A DNA stretch of 64,000 nucleotides from Pelobates cultripes (GCA_933207985.1 OW240912.1:254094946-254158945), one strand, 5' to 3'. Shown: positions 12,321-24,914, counted from the stretch's first letter. Translations and numbers: made by a program. Notes: generated by a model not told the origin, from the letters alone.

Positions 12321-13405
12321 CTAAAACAATTGCATGGATAACACAGTTATGGTTTATAAAGTAAAGTTGTGTTTAATGTGTTCTGTTTTAGTTGTTCTTT
12401 TATTAAAATGAATATGGTTGTTAGGTAATTTAAATAGTGCATAATCTGTATTACATCTTTTTAAAGTCAATATCTTTACATCTTGGGAATAGTTGTGTTT
12501 AACATGCAGATATACCCTTGCATGTAGCTTTCAATAATCCTTACACCATGGTTTGTGTAGACCATGTGCCAAATAATTATGCTTTCAATATGTCTAAAAA
12601 CAAAACAAAAGACAATTAAGGCATAATAAACTGTACATAAACCGCATACAGTCAAATAAATCCCTAAATCACTAGGAGAAAAACACAATTCTAGGAAACA
12701 TATGTTCTTTGACTAGGTGATGTGATCATATCTTTATAAGTGAGGCAAGCAGGACTTGTAAAAAAGGTTAACCTTATTCCAGAGAACTCTAACATGGTAA
12801 AAAATCAAACCAGCTAAAAATATAAACACAAAAAGATAAAATAGCTCAACATTTTGTTGTTGTTTTAGTGTGGTTCCACGTTAATATTTCTCTTTTTCAC
12901 AATTTAAATGTTTCAATTTGCTTGTATTTGTTACTTTCTATGTATGTCTAAAAAGTTTATTGGTCTAATTGAAACACGCTCCTGTATTTCGTATTAATTT
13001 ACAAAACAGTATGCTCATAATTAGCGTTGCCGTTTACTGCGTGTGTTGGCAGCACCTCCTAGGGTAGTTAAAATGGCACCAAGAGGGATGTTATGATAAA
13101 AATACTTCACAGTCTTTAATGCATACAAACAGGATTTCAAAGTAAGAGTAAAGAAAAAACAACCTACTAAATTAATTGTAAAAATAACCTGCTGAATGAC
13201 AGTTTCATTTTATGAGGTCAAATGTGATATAAAATGCAGTATACAAAAGATCCCATACTGTTTTAATAATACAAAATGAAAAACCCTTCAAAAAACATAT
13301 ATCAATTATATTATTAATGCTCATTTATCATGTTCATGACCTTAGACTCAGCAAGACCTTGTTATCGGTTAACTAAACCTTCTAAACAAACTCCTCTGTA
13401 GAATG
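12321..13405. other. AT-rich intron, nothing recognised
   Basis: Non-coding; no named repeat. Confidence 0.4.
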
Positions 13406-13413
13406 CTCTAGAG

Positions 13414-13519
13414 CAGGGGTTCCCAACCTTGCTTTTCTAAAAACACCTTAAATACAACTAGGTAATCCCTCAATGCTGGACTGTTAGGGGGTACTTGAGG
13501 ACTGGGTTGGGAACCCCTG
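13414..13519. mobile_element. 106-bp hAT-type MITE with 8-bp target duplication
   Basis: Terminal inverted repeats CAGGGGTTCCCAACC and GGTTGGGAACCCCTG are perfect over 15 bases. Flanks are CTCTAGAG on the left and ATCTAGAG on the right, a 7/8 match to an 8-bp target duplication. The CAGGG terminus and 8-bp duplication are hAT hallmarks. It is too short to encode a transposase. Confidence 0.85.
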
Positions 13520-13907
13520 ATCTAGAGTATACCTCTTAAGCTTTTGCTGCTATCTTTACAAAGATGCTTTTGTCTGTTAGGTGAGCTCTTTACCTACAAG
13601 TGCCAGGAAAGAGTACAATGAGAAAAGCAGGTCCTAAAACTCTGCTACCTGAATCCCTGCAAGGACACACAAAGTATATTTTTACACCAAGGACTAGTCC
13701 CTTTTAAAATTGCATTAGACTTGTGGTGACTCATGCAAAACATATGTAAAATATAACAACATACAATAACAGAAAATATAATAAAATATTACTACTCAAA
13801 AGGGTGAGGGATTAGGAGAACACACTTTACCATATATAAACATGCACATTCTCTAGGTTTAACCTTCAGATATTGCACACAACAGAGATTCCATTACAAG
13901 AAACAAA

Positions 13908-14420
13908 GATAAAGGAACACTAAAGGGTCAGGAACACAAACATGTATTACTGACCCTATAGTGTTTAAAATACCATCTAGTTCCCCTAAATATAGTAAAA
14001 GTATTCCTTTACTCCAGTCTGCTGCTGCTGGTTATGCCCTTGGTCTACCTGCCTGGCTGACATCATCAGAAGTCTTAATCAAAGCCAATCTCAAAAATGT
14101 TTCAAAGGATTGGCTGAGACTGTTAAGGAGGCAGATCAGGGGCAGAGCCAGCACAAGCCAAACACAGCCCTGGCCAATCAGCATCCTCTCATAGAAATGT
14201 ATTGAATCAATGCATTTCTGTGATAAAAGTTCAGTGGCTCCATGCAGAGGGTGGAGTCACTGAATGGCAGTACTGCACAGTGTGCAGGACTGCCCCAGGA
14301 AGCCAATGAAAGTATCCCTAGGCTGTAATCCAAGCACTGCCTTTTCTATGAAAAGACAGTGTTTAGTGCAAAAAGCCTAAAGGGAATGATTACATTCACC
14401 AGAACAAAGTGTCTCTTTAA
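13908..14420. mobile_element. T2/Kolobok-like MITE
   Basis: The left end '(A)TAAAGGAACACTAAAGGGTC' and right end '...AAGTGTCTCTTTAA' are inverted copies. The GC-richer interior shares 'gaacacaaacatgtatt' with the element at 23429-23915, so both belong to one subfamily. Confidence 0.65.
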
Positions 14421-14528
14421 GATTCAGTATAATGATATTCACGTGCCCTATATACATTTTGCTAGATAATATCAGTGATCATGTAAATTGTGTATAAAAT
14501 CTCAATCTTGCTATTAGATAATGTATGC

Positions 14529-14588
14529 ATTATTATTATTTTTTATTTACATAGCGCCATCACATTCCGTAGCACTGTACAATGGGCA
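14529..14588 (-). mobile_element. L2-type tail fragment
   Basis: (ATT)n then 'acatagcgccatcacattccgtagcactgtacaat', the complement of the L2-tail core seen at 36423-36484. Confidence 0.55.
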
Positions 14589-16005
14589 TAACCAAACCAA
14601 GTATAGAAGTAGGCATCCATTCAGAATCCCGGCATATTGCATATTCCTGCGTTTCCTAAGACAGTATCTACCACTGTATAATTTTTACAAACAAGATGAG
14701 GATAGTGAGCAATGTACATCTGAATGTCCACCAACCCACTAAAGGCAACCTGTTCACACGTGGGTGAGGCATTAAGGGAGAGGTTAATACATTCTTTAGA
14801 ATGCAAAGCAATGGCTAATATCAGTGACAATAGATGAATTGCATTGTAGGTCTTTCCATTAAATAGAGCCAAGCTCCTATCAATATTGGGTCATTCTAGC
14901 TTATATTTAATAGGCATTATACTCATCTTATTCAATGTAATATTATAACTTATATTTTTTGTAATTTGTGTGAGTGCATGGCCATTTTTTGTTTAGTTAG
15001 TCCTTGTTACACTGATAAGCTGTATCACATATTCTCATATATATCTATATATTTAGTAAAAACATAGCATTATGAATTTAAGTTGTAGTAACATCATATT
15101 CTTAGATTACAGGTGTAGATGTAAATTCTCCTCCTGCAGTACATTTTCAAATCATATATATATATAAGCACACTAAGACATACATTTTAAAAGGATATGC
15201 TTGTATAAGTATAACAAAGTATATTTTGTCTAGTTTTTGACTAGAGCAACATTATGCGGGATTTTATAATGTTTGTTGCTGTAATTTCTCCTAATTACAT
15301 TTATATAGAAATATTTACAAGTATTTCTTCTATATTTCCAATTTAACCAGGTGCAATTTAAATCTGAAGCCGCTGTTACATAAACAGAGTAAAAAATTCA
15401 CATCTTGTCTTTGAGGAGAAAATGTTCTTTCAAGGTCAAAGCTTATTTTTTCTGTGGCATCTTCCCTTCCTGTTTATCTAGTTATTTCCAAAGGAAAGTA
15501 GATCAGGCAGTCAGAGGCTTTTACAAACAAGGGCTGACGCTAATGGCAGTAAAATGAAAAATGTTAGCTCATCCTCATTGTCATTGGCGAACATAAACAT
15601 TCTCCTCAGAACATTGACCAGCAGAGTTACACAATGTATACGTTATTTTAGTAGTCAGGACAACTGGGTTAGTCTGGCTATAATTCCAACGTCATTTTTA
15701 CGACCACAGGCAAGAAATATTTTCAGAGAGGTTACAATGTCATTATATCTGCCCACCTTTCACGACACGTAGATATTTTTCAATGACACCTCGCCTTAAA
15801 AGAAATTTTCTACAATAAATAAAACATCTCTTCTCTTATTTTACTTAAGATTATTATTATTTATTTATTTTTACAATCAGTCAGTGATCCAAGGCTTGCT
15901 AACAGTAAAATATAGTTTTGTAAAATGATAATATAATAATAGACGCCTGCAGGCATCATGGCAGATTTTAATGTGCTCCGTTTTACTCTAGTAAAGACGT
16001 AACCC
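14589..16005. other. AT-rich intron, nothing recognised
   Basis: Contains several short (TA)n runs; no coding or repeat signature. Confidence 0.4.
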
Positions 16006-16280
16006 ATGGCAAATGTTTCTAAATCTCCTAAAATGGTTGTATTGCTATATCATTATTTTAAACAATTCTTATTTTTAGTAAATATTGCAGTGCTGATTTT
16101 TGTTAAAGGAAAATATAATTAAACTAAATTAATTTAATTGAATCATTGTTGATGGCAAATGTTTCTAAATCTCCTAAAATGGTTGTATTGCTATATCATT
16201 TTATTAACAATGCTTATTTTTAGTAAATATTGCAGTGCTGATTTTTGTTATAGGAAAATATAATTAAACTAAATTAATTT
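16006..16280. repeat. Tandem duplication, 146-bp spacing
   Basis: ATGGCAAATGTTTCTAAATC starts at 16006 and again at 16152. Both copies run through 'ttgcagtgctgatttttgtta' to 'aattaaactaaattaattt' with only a few differences. This is a two-copy direct duplication of otherwise plain intron. Confidence 0.9.
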
Positions 16281-16356
16281 CATTTATTCGTAACTTGTAC
16301 ACTGAAAACCACATTATTTTGACTCTAGCACAATCTTCTATGACAATCTCCTAAAG

Positions 16357-16492
16357 CAGGCATAGGCAACCTTCGGCACTCCAGATGTTTTGGACTACAC
16401 CTTCCATGATGCTTTGCCAGCATTATGGGTGTAAGAGCATTATGGGGGATGTAGTCCACAACATCTGGAGTGGCGAAGGTTGCCTATCTCTG
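16357..16492. mobile_element. 136-bp hAT-type MITE with perfect 8-bp target duplication
   Basis: The left end reads CAGGCATAGGCAACCTTCG. The complement of the right end reads CAGAGATAGGCAACCTTCG. The arms continue inward through 'cactccagatgtt.tggactaca'. TCCTAAAG flanks it exactly on both sides (16349-16356 and 16493-16500), the 8-bp duplication made by hAT transposases. There is no coding capacity. Confidence 0.93.
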
Positions 16493-16540
16493 TCCTAAAG
16501 TATTAGAATTGTTCAAGATTGGTGTGATGCTTTATACAAG

Positions 16541-16760
16541 TTGTTCCCAACTCAGTTGTCGAGCATCAACAAAGGGATCACCTAATGAATTAGTAACCTT
16601 GGAGGCTGGTAAGACTTTTTGGGAACCTCAGCTCCAAATCCGTTTTTGTCCATCTAGGTTTTGGTGCTGTTGGGCCTTATTTCAACAATCAATAGCTCCT
16701 ATACGTGATGGCAAAAGGTTTCTCTCAGACTGGGTTTGGCACAAAAAAAAACATTCAGCC
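16541..16760. repeat. Unknown dispersed repeat, copy 1 of a pair
   Basis: Aligns in the same order and orientation with 19200-19392. Shared blocks are 'tccca..tcagttgt.gag', 'tcacc.aatgaa', 'ttgga.gc..gt.agact', 'tccaaatcc.ttttt', 'gacggcaaaagg'-like and 'agactggg.t.ggcaca'. No family recognised. Confidence 0.65.
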
Positions 16761-18363
16761 TCCAGTTGAAAAATACACAGACCTCTGTGCTATTTGAAGA
16801 GTAAAGGTTAAATGATCAGAAGAAAATGAGTAAACAAAGCTGTGAAATTTTTGTGACAGAAATTCGGTAAACATGATGACTCGGTACCTTAATTTGTAAT
16901 TATAAGGGGTAAATATTTCCGTTTCTCTTCACTGACGTTTGATAGATGTTTCCAATGCTGTTTGTGTTAGCTTATCCTTCTTACTTAAATAAAAAAAAAA
17001 ACAAGGTAGAAGAAAAGAGTAGTCAGGCCTCCCCCCTTTATGGTAGAATAATCCTTCTATCTGTAGAGCGTCCATTAATCATGGTAAACACAAAGAAAGG
17101 TAAGGTGCCACTGCAGGGAAGCTAGCCTTCAATCTTGTTTAAGGCTTTCCTCATGCTCTTTCTGATTGTAATTTCATATTTTAAAAAGATTCATATGCTG
17201 CTGTATACTGTAAGAAAGATGATAGTGAAGATCACATAACACTAAAATCCCCCCAAACCTGTCACGCCTGTGTGGAGTTTAGCATTATGCTGCATTGTAC
17301 ATCAGGCAGTCATCGTTGAAGAATTATCATTATGAAACTACCCAATAGTTAAATCTGTTTTGTCCTCACTTGTCTTGGTATTGTCCTTGGCAGTATATTT
17401 ATTACCTGCTGTGTCACTGAATCCTCAGACTGTAAAGAATACCTGGTTGAGATATCAGGGTAGATAAAACAATGAGTTATTGCAGAATTCACGCTTAAAT
17501 GACCTTGCCATTATCATCACCGCTATGCAAAACTCTGTCCTGCTAACCACAAATGATAAAGGGAAGGGATAAACAAACTTCACAGATAATATTTTGCATA
17601 GCAGGATTACAAGGGGAGAATGCTGAAATAATCGAGAGCTCTTGCTGTGTATTCAACAGATCAAAATCGACACAAACTTTGAATGGATTCCCACTTATGG
17701 TCTATATGTTTACAGCAACATTTCAACTGTAGTTTTTCCCTTTATACACTATATTCTCAATGTTCTGATGTGCTTCTCATACATTTTGATTGCTGCAGAC
17801 ATTTGAAAGTATTCAGTATGAAGAAGAAAACAGTTTTTTAAAAGCCTTTACATCATTTTAAAGTAGAGCGTTGGCACGATTCTATAGTCTTACAGTAGAA
17901 GTAATAGCTGATATTTTAGATGGAAGAAATAATTATAAATGTGTTAGCTCTGTCCCATCTGTCTGCACCTTAATATCATAGGCTTCAAATGGAAATCGAG
18001 AATTCAAACATCAGAGTCGCAGATTCAATTCCCAGTAGAATTAACTAGTTTTTTGGTTTTTTATGTTTCTAAGATATCAGGTAAGTTGATAAAAATGAAA
18101 ATTGAGTTGGGTAAAACATTTATATGCCAGACTATACATAAAATATATCTAATTATTTTTGTATATGTATTGCTGCCCATACCACAGTTAGGTGGTATTG
18201 CTGTGCTGCAACAAATAACTTATCATATTGTTTTATTTATGTATGCATCCATTCTCAACCCTCAAGACTTTATTATATAGATTATATAGATTTTAAGTCT
18301 ATATTAACCCCTTCCCAATGTTAGGGAACAATAGTTCTACAAATATATAAGCAAACACTCTCT
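16761..18363. other. AT-rich intron, nothing recognised
   Basis: No exon or repeat identified. Confidence 0.4.
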
Positions 18364-18443
18364 TTAACCCCTTAAGGACCAAACGTCTGGAATAAAAGGG
18401 AATCATGACATGTCACACATGTCATGTGTCCTTAAGGGGTTAA
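18364..18443. mobile_element. 80-bp palindromic TTAA MITE
   Basis: TTAACCCCTTAAGGACC at the left pairs with GTCCTTAAGGGGTTAA at the right. The centre contains 'catgacatgtcacacatgtcatg', itself nearly palindromic. The outer TTAA at 18440-18443 is shared with the next element. Confidence 0.8.
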
Positions 18444-18835
18444 AGGGATACTCCAGGCATCCAGAGCACTTCTGCCCATTGGAGTGGTCTGAGTGCCAAC
18501 TCCCACCACCCTTAACCATGCAAGTGTAATTATTGCAGTTTTTATAAACTGCAATAATTACCATGCAAGGTTAAGTCCTCCTCTAGTGGCTATCCTCTAG
18601 TGGCTATCAGACAGCCACTAGAGGGACTTCTGTGTTCTTAGAACACGAAAAGTGTTTTCAACGATGCTGGACATCCTCACGCTATGCATGAGGACCTCCA
18701 GTGTCACTGGAATCCCCATAGGAAAGCCGTGGGCGGAGCCTGACCCAGCGCCAAGGGACATGGGCACTGGATTCAGGTAAGTCACTGAAGGGGTTTAAAC
18801 ATATATGTTTTCCTGGCACTGGAGAGTCCCTTTAA
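18440..18835. mobile_element. T2/Kolobok-like MITE
   Basis: Left TTAAAGGGATACTCCAGGC; right ends GGAGAGTCCCTTTAA. The interior has inverted blocks 'attattgcagttt' / 'aaactgcaataat' and the ctctagtggct hairpin. 31517-31920 is the same subfamily in reverse orientation. Confidence 0.8.
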
Positions 18836-19199
18836 GTTTTAACTTAGAGGAATTTAAATGAAAGCATAGGCCCCTTCCTTGGTTGAGACATGGAAAATAA
18901 TATGATAGCTGCATATGTATATAATGTTACATTACAATAGACCATGTTTTATAGGTAAATATTACCAGTGAGATTAGGTAGATATCCCCAGAACCCTAAG
19001 ATTAATCTTATTTACCATATTTAAATGTAACATAATATAATAAATATAATTGATATGTTATAAGAATTGGTAAAAGAATGTTTTATTATTTTGGAAATTG
19101 TACATAGCTAGTATCCCTTATGTCTGTATTTGTAAGTCATTATGGCGTATTTCTTGTTTTGAATTTGGAGAGTCTTGATTCTAGATCATTTTCATAGCC

Positions 19200-19392
19200 T
19201 CTAGTCCCAATTCAGTTGTTGAGGACCACCAAAGTCATCACCCAATGAACGGGTAATCTTGGATGCCAGTGAGACTCCAAATCCAGTTTTTCCATCCAAT
19301 TTGTTGTGGTGATTGGACTTATTCAAAAAAAATCTATAGATCCTGTATGTGACGGCAAAAGGTTCAGACTGGGTTCGGCACACAAAAACCCA
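19200..19392. repeat. Unknown dispersed repeat, copy 2 of a pair
   Basis: Partner of 16541-16760. Agreement is roughly three quarters of positions by eye, with some length differences. Confidence 0.65.
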
Positions 19393-22320
19393 ATGAGGAG
19401 GGCAAAACATTGCAAAAGAAAAAATATGCATTGTTGGCAAAAAAAAAAAAGGATCCAACTTTTATAAACGCAAAATTAAGAGAGAAACAAAATATCGAAT
19501 TGACACCCGCAAACTGAAAGAAAAAAGGAATAGCGTGAAAATGTCTATCCAGCACATATCCAGTATAAAAGATCAAGAGTATTGCTGCTGCTAAAGTGAA
19601 GCAGTAATGTCAGCACACATAAGAATACAGCAACCATACACATCAAGAACAATGGCAATGCTGATGGAGGAATTTAATGAGCACTAGATAGCGTAAAGAC
19701 TGGGTTTGGGATAGAAAGCAGTTAGAGAAAGTTAGGGTTGAGGAACTTTGGGTAGTGGTCTTTACAGTTGAAAATACTTGGGTTTCAGTGTTTGCATTTA
19801 CATTCATGTTCTCAATCTTTTGCTTCTGAAAGTTACACAAGCACATAGTGATTTATAGGTATCTTAACAAAGACAAGCATCTTAAAGTATTTTAAAACAA
19901 GCATACATTATTGGGGGGAGGCGGCGATTGTGGCATATACTTTACTGGTTTGGAACAATGTCTCTTTTGGTTTTTTTTCTTCCTTTGTTAACTTTCTGTG
20001 TCACTTGTGATTAGCAAATACAAAATAAGTCCACTTTGAGTTGAAAGGCAAACATAACACTATGCCCATATTAGGTGCAAGACTTTATCCAGGGCTATCA
20101 TACAGTTAACCTAAATTTGCTTCCAGCAGGATTATGTTTTTATTGCCTGCTATAAAAGGTGTCAGCATGCCTGAATGATGAAAGCAAATCTCACTTGATG
20201 AGAAAGATGTGCAACCATGCACCTTGTTTAAAAGATGGGCAGGTAAAGTAACACCTATTATTGAAGGCTGTAAAGAACAATATTGCAAGCTGCGCCGCTG
20301 AGTTTGCAAGAAGAGACATTTTTTGATGCATTAACGACATTTTCTCAGTCTTGCTCGCGTTTTAGTGAATGTTGCTAGAAGGAGATTCCTTGGGAGTCAT
20401 TTTCTAAAATCACTCAAACATCAGTCATGTGACCAGAGAAAGGGATGACTGGATATTCTCCAGCTGCTCTGTTATACAACTTCCATCATGCTCAGCACAC
20501 AGTAAACATTATAATGGGAGTTGCAGTCCAATGACCTAGAAAAGGCTTTTAGAATAGACTTCTAGACCATAAAGTGCATTGTATCACATTTTCGCCCTTT
20601 CAATGATATGTATTGCCAAACTATCTAGAATCCAACACATGCCAATAACTATGTTATTATTAAATCAGAAATAAATGTAATTTTGTATGACTTTTTTTTT
20701 TATTTAATAAATTACTATAATCTAAAAGATTAATAAGGACACATGAAACCAAAGGAATGCTGTTATGCTACACTTGAAACTCTACTTTCCTGCCCATCCT
20801 ACTTTGGGCTTGATTGTATTAGGTCCAACAATATGATGTTCTTTCTGCTTAATTGCTTCTGTAAGATTTCCCTAACATGGTAATTTGACAAATCGAGCTT
20901 TGAAATAACGACCATTAAAATCAATGAAGGAGACAGGCTGATATGCTACTTAATTGCATTCGATCCACATGATCGCCTGACAAAAAGCTGTCAGTGGCCA
21001 GTATTTTTATTTGTCTCCTGCTGTGAGGTGCCCTTTATTCTTACAGGAACACAAAGTATTTAAGCTTTTCAAGCTCTAATGCAAGCTATGGCTCCCAAGG
21101 ACATTTTGTATCTTCAACTGAAGAGCATGTTTTAGAACAGGTAGCAGAATATCACATCAGAACTGATGCTTTTGTGAAGTATTCATTTTTGAAGATTCAT
21201 CAGTCTCTTTGACCAGATTTTGTATATCTGTGAATGAATAATACACACTCATGTCTATGTGCACTTCACCAATATCACTCATTGTATACCATAGTAACCT
21301 CTATTGAAAACATACTTATTTTATGTGTTCCTATAATGAAGGTCACTGACCATAAATCATCATATTAATTATTAAAAGAGACCATAAGTAAGCCCAACAT
21401 TATGCCCAACATAATAGAAGGTATCAGTCAAATTGCTAATTTAAAAGATGCCAATTGATTGCCAGGAAGTAGAACCGTAGGTCTTATAGTATTACAGCTG
21501 GCAAAGCAACAAAAGATTTGTAATTCAGAAACTATTGACCATCTATAGTTTGGCAACCTTTACCCAGGATCACTATAGAATGGACGTTTGCCTTAAAAAC
21601 AAGACCAATATATGTCCAATTTCTTCATCCAGTGCTGTGCTCAACCCACCATTTTATCATTTAACAGAACATTTACCTCCGTTGCTCTCTTGATGGATGC
21701 CTTCTTTATTTCAAAGGGGATTTAATGGAGCTTTGTGACAAGGTGGGAATTTAATTACACAGTGTGAAAGATGGTGTGAATAATGACCAACTGGGTATTA
21801 TTTGTCCTGTCCAGTATTCCTGAAACAGAAGGACCAGAGGACTAGGTAGAATCTGCTCACAGCTCTGCCATTGAACCTTCCCTAGTACACATACCATATC
21901 ATACCAAATCTATAGATTGGGGAACAAAGATAAAGCACTTGACAAGCACCACAATTGTATATTCATAACTCTTACTTCATCCCCCAACCCTCCTCCCATT
22001 ACACCGAGATGCCAAGCAGAGATTGGTGACTTGCCTACAGTTGTCCAACTCCATTCTTCTACCTGTTGTTTCAAGTAACTCCCATAATGCATCTTTCAAT
22101 GTGCAAAATTTAGCAAAATTGGTATTTCAGTCCAACAGCATTTGGAGGAGCATGACAGGACAGATCTGCTCTAAAACGTGCTCCATTAAGGTACTTACAT
22201 GGCTTATAGGAGTAGAGTACTAGGATAAGATATAATAAAGATGCGTTAATAATATTATGTGACCATTTGGTCACAAAATAGAGGAGAAATCAGTAATGCT
22301 ATACGCCAGCATTCCAGCTC
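19393..22320. other. AT-rich intron, nothing firm
   Basis: A weak resemblance to the 16357 hAT MITE near 20458-20545 ('acttccatcatgctcagca...atgggagttgcagtcca') is too degraded to call. Confidence 0.35.
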
Positions 22321-22677
22321 CTGTTGCTGAACTGGTTAAATGAACATAGTGGGTAGTGTAGTGAAACACTAGGGTATAGAATGTTAGCAATCACTGATAT
22401 AGAGGGCATTAGCAGTTAATGCACAGATCTCTGCTACCTTACTAAACCATAAGGAAACACTCTGTTACCCTGCCAAGAGTGTTGGTCACATTCGATTCAC
22501 CTGGACAAATCTCTGTGGACGATAGCAGTGTATATATGTGTGTGAGAACCACTTTAGTGTAATGTATGCAAATGCATAGTTGTAAATAAAGCTTGTCTGA
22601 ATAACATTCTATGCTGTATTATTTCCCGGGCCTTGATACATGCATAGTGTTCTTATTCTCAGGCAAGGCTTGTAACA
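22321..22677 (+). mobile_element. Possible solo LTR, low confidence
   Basis: Contains a TATA-like run (22531-22538), a polyadenylation signal AATAAA at 22585-22590 and an end reading CTTGTAACA, in the order expected of an LTR. The 5' boundary and target duplication could not be found. Confidence 0.25.
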
Positions 22678-23394
22678 TTTCCTAACAGATGTTTTCTATT
22701 CATATTCTATTTACATTTCTTGAAATCTGGAGGATGAAATAGCATTGAAGTATTGACACAGCATTAATTCACATAACACATAGGGTAATTCATCACATTT
22801 TAGATCTTTTTCCCTTGTATTTCTGGATTTTACAACCATTTCAACCACACAATGCAAGATTGGATGGGGTAACAGAAGCATTGTGTGCCCTCTACACATA
22901 ATTACATTTTCGAAACATCTGCATCATAACTGATGTGATTCATCTCGAAGCAGTATACAGCTGTGTTTCCTGTTTCAATTAACAATCCCTTAATTGCATA
23001 TCTTTCACTTGTTACTAATTTAGTTAATGTATTCATAATTAAGAATACTCTGTTTCCTACCAAGGTTGATCAAGATAGGAGATATGTAAAGAAAAATAAT
23101 GCAAACTGGTACGGCTGGGAGACCCTTCAACTATAATCATATCAGCTAGTGCCCTTTACATATTTAGAAGAACTAATTACATTAGCAACAGTTATATTTT
23201 CATAATAATTAAAAACAGACTCTTAACTGCCTTTTTTTAGATGGTAATTTTTTTTCTAAATTAAGAATTATGTATTTATTTAGATAAAACACATTTTATT
23301 CACTCGGGTTACATATCTGTATAGATCATGACTAATCATTTTTCCTTTACACAATTAACTCATATATAGTAACAGGAAAGGCAACATGTATATT
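22678..23394. other. AT-rich intron, nothing recognised
   Basis: No feature seen. Confidence 0.4.
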
Positions 23395-24190
23395 TAAAGA
23401 GAAACTCTGAGCAATAAACAACTTTAGCTTAAATGAACACTGTAGTGTTAGGAATACAAACATGTATTCCTAATACTGTAGTCCTGGAGTGGCTGTTTAA
23501 GTCCCAGGATACCCCAGTGTGGAGATATAAGGCAGTTTACTTACTTTTTCTCCCTTGCCATGCTGGTCTCGCCGTGGCTGGTCTACCTTTATGGCTGAGA
23601 TATCAATGTTGATAATATCAGACAAACCAATGCTTTCCCATAGGAAAGCCTTGGGAGTCTATTGCATGTGTGCGGCAAAATGCAGCACTGTGCCAGTCAG
23701 CATCTCCTCATAGAGTTGCATTGAATCAATCTCCTCATAGCGTTCAGTGTATCCATGCAGATGCAGTACATCCAAGCACCTCTAGTGTCCCTCTAAGAAA
23801 ATGCCATTGCCTCTCTGAAAAGGCAACGTTTACATTGAAAAGCCTTCAGGGACAGGGTATAGACACCAGAACCACTATATTAATCTATATTGAAGTGACT
23901 ATCATATCCCTTTAATGAAGCTGTTTCAGTATATAGATCATGCCCCTGCAGCCACATTGCTCAGTTATCTGACAGCAAAATAGCTGCCCTCTGCCTGTGA
24001 CTACTTAAAGCCTGCAAAAAAGGTTTCATTTTTACCCAGATCTGACAGCACAGAGTGTTTACATTAGAAGTTCTTACCTCCTACTCTATTAATTGAACCT
24101 TAATCACAAGAGGCTCCTGCAGATCTTGCATGCTATTACCAGAGTAGAAAATATAAAATTCTAAATTAAACACACTGTGCAATAAATTAA
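23395..24190. mobile_element. Family X Kolobok-like MITE, interrupted by a T2-like MITE
   Basis: The outer left end TTAAAGAGAAACTCTGAGC leads to 'acaactttagctt', as in family X. After the insert at 23429-23915 the X sequence resumes ('gaagctgttt...tagatcatgcc..ctgca'). 'cctactctattaattgaac' to 'ctcctgcag' is the complement of 8905-8955, so this copy is inverted relative to 8474-9183. The right end is not clear. Confidence 0.6.
23429..23915. mobile_element. T2/Kolobok-like MITE nested in family X
   Basis: TTAAATGAACACTGTAGTG at the left and ATATCCCTTTAA at the right, with TTAA at both edges (23429-23432 and 23912-23915). It has 'ggaatacaaacatgtattcc' near the left end, as in the 13908 copy. 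Confidence 0.75.
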
Positions 24191-24480
24191 GTTTAAAGCG
24201 GATCTATCAAACTCAGAGGTCTTTACATATGTCACAAAGACTCCCAAAATGAACAGATCCGTTGTGGGTCTAGTGCTTGTGTGGTGCAGTGGAGGAGAAC
24301 TTTTTCTTACCTTGCTACTGCTGCTATTTTCATGCTGCAGGTCATCTTTGTCTCCTGACGCTTCAGTTGCTAGGAGCCATGCAAGTGCTGTACTCTCATC
24401 CATGTGCATAGTCTGTGAGGGCTATGAAGGATCCTATAAGACTGTGGGAACCCTTCATAGATAAAGCCTGAATTCCACAG
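24188..24480. repeat. Possible MITE-like repeat, family Y
   Basis: 'tttaaagcggatctatc...acaaagactcccaaaatga' resembles 27623-27670 'tttaaagcagaactctc...acaaagactctcacaaaatga'. No far ends are defined. Confidence 0.35.
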
Positions 24481-24911
24481 CCATCATTTGTGGCAGCTGC
24501 TAGGATTTGACAATGGTTGATGGCGGAGCTCCTTACTTTGTCTTTACTTTGTTTTCATATATCTTTGGATTGCATTAGAATGTCAATGAAATTTCGACAT
24601 TGTCTTAATCAGTATTTCATAAAGAATATATATTTATGAAATACTGAAAAGTGACATTGTAGGTCATGTCTGCCTAAATAGTATAGTATAACAAGGTCTA
24701 ATATAATAAAGGAATTACAAAATGAATGATACATGATAAGACCATGCCAGGATATGGGCAGAATAAAAAATAATGTGGATATTTCTACTCTATTGGAAAA
24801 TATCTCTAACCTAGTTATCTTGACTTTTAATTTCTCATCATTATTTCTAATTTATGGTGCAGTGTATTAACCATTCAGTTTAACTATATCCATGAAAGAC
24901 AAACAATGTAC
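24481..24911. other. AT-rich intron, nothing recognised
   Basis: No feature seen. Confidence 0.4.
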
Positions 24912-24914
24912 AAT

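Noticed and set aside
20405..20545. Another hAT MITE of the 16357 type
   Set aside because: Only partial resemblance in the arms, and no target duplication.
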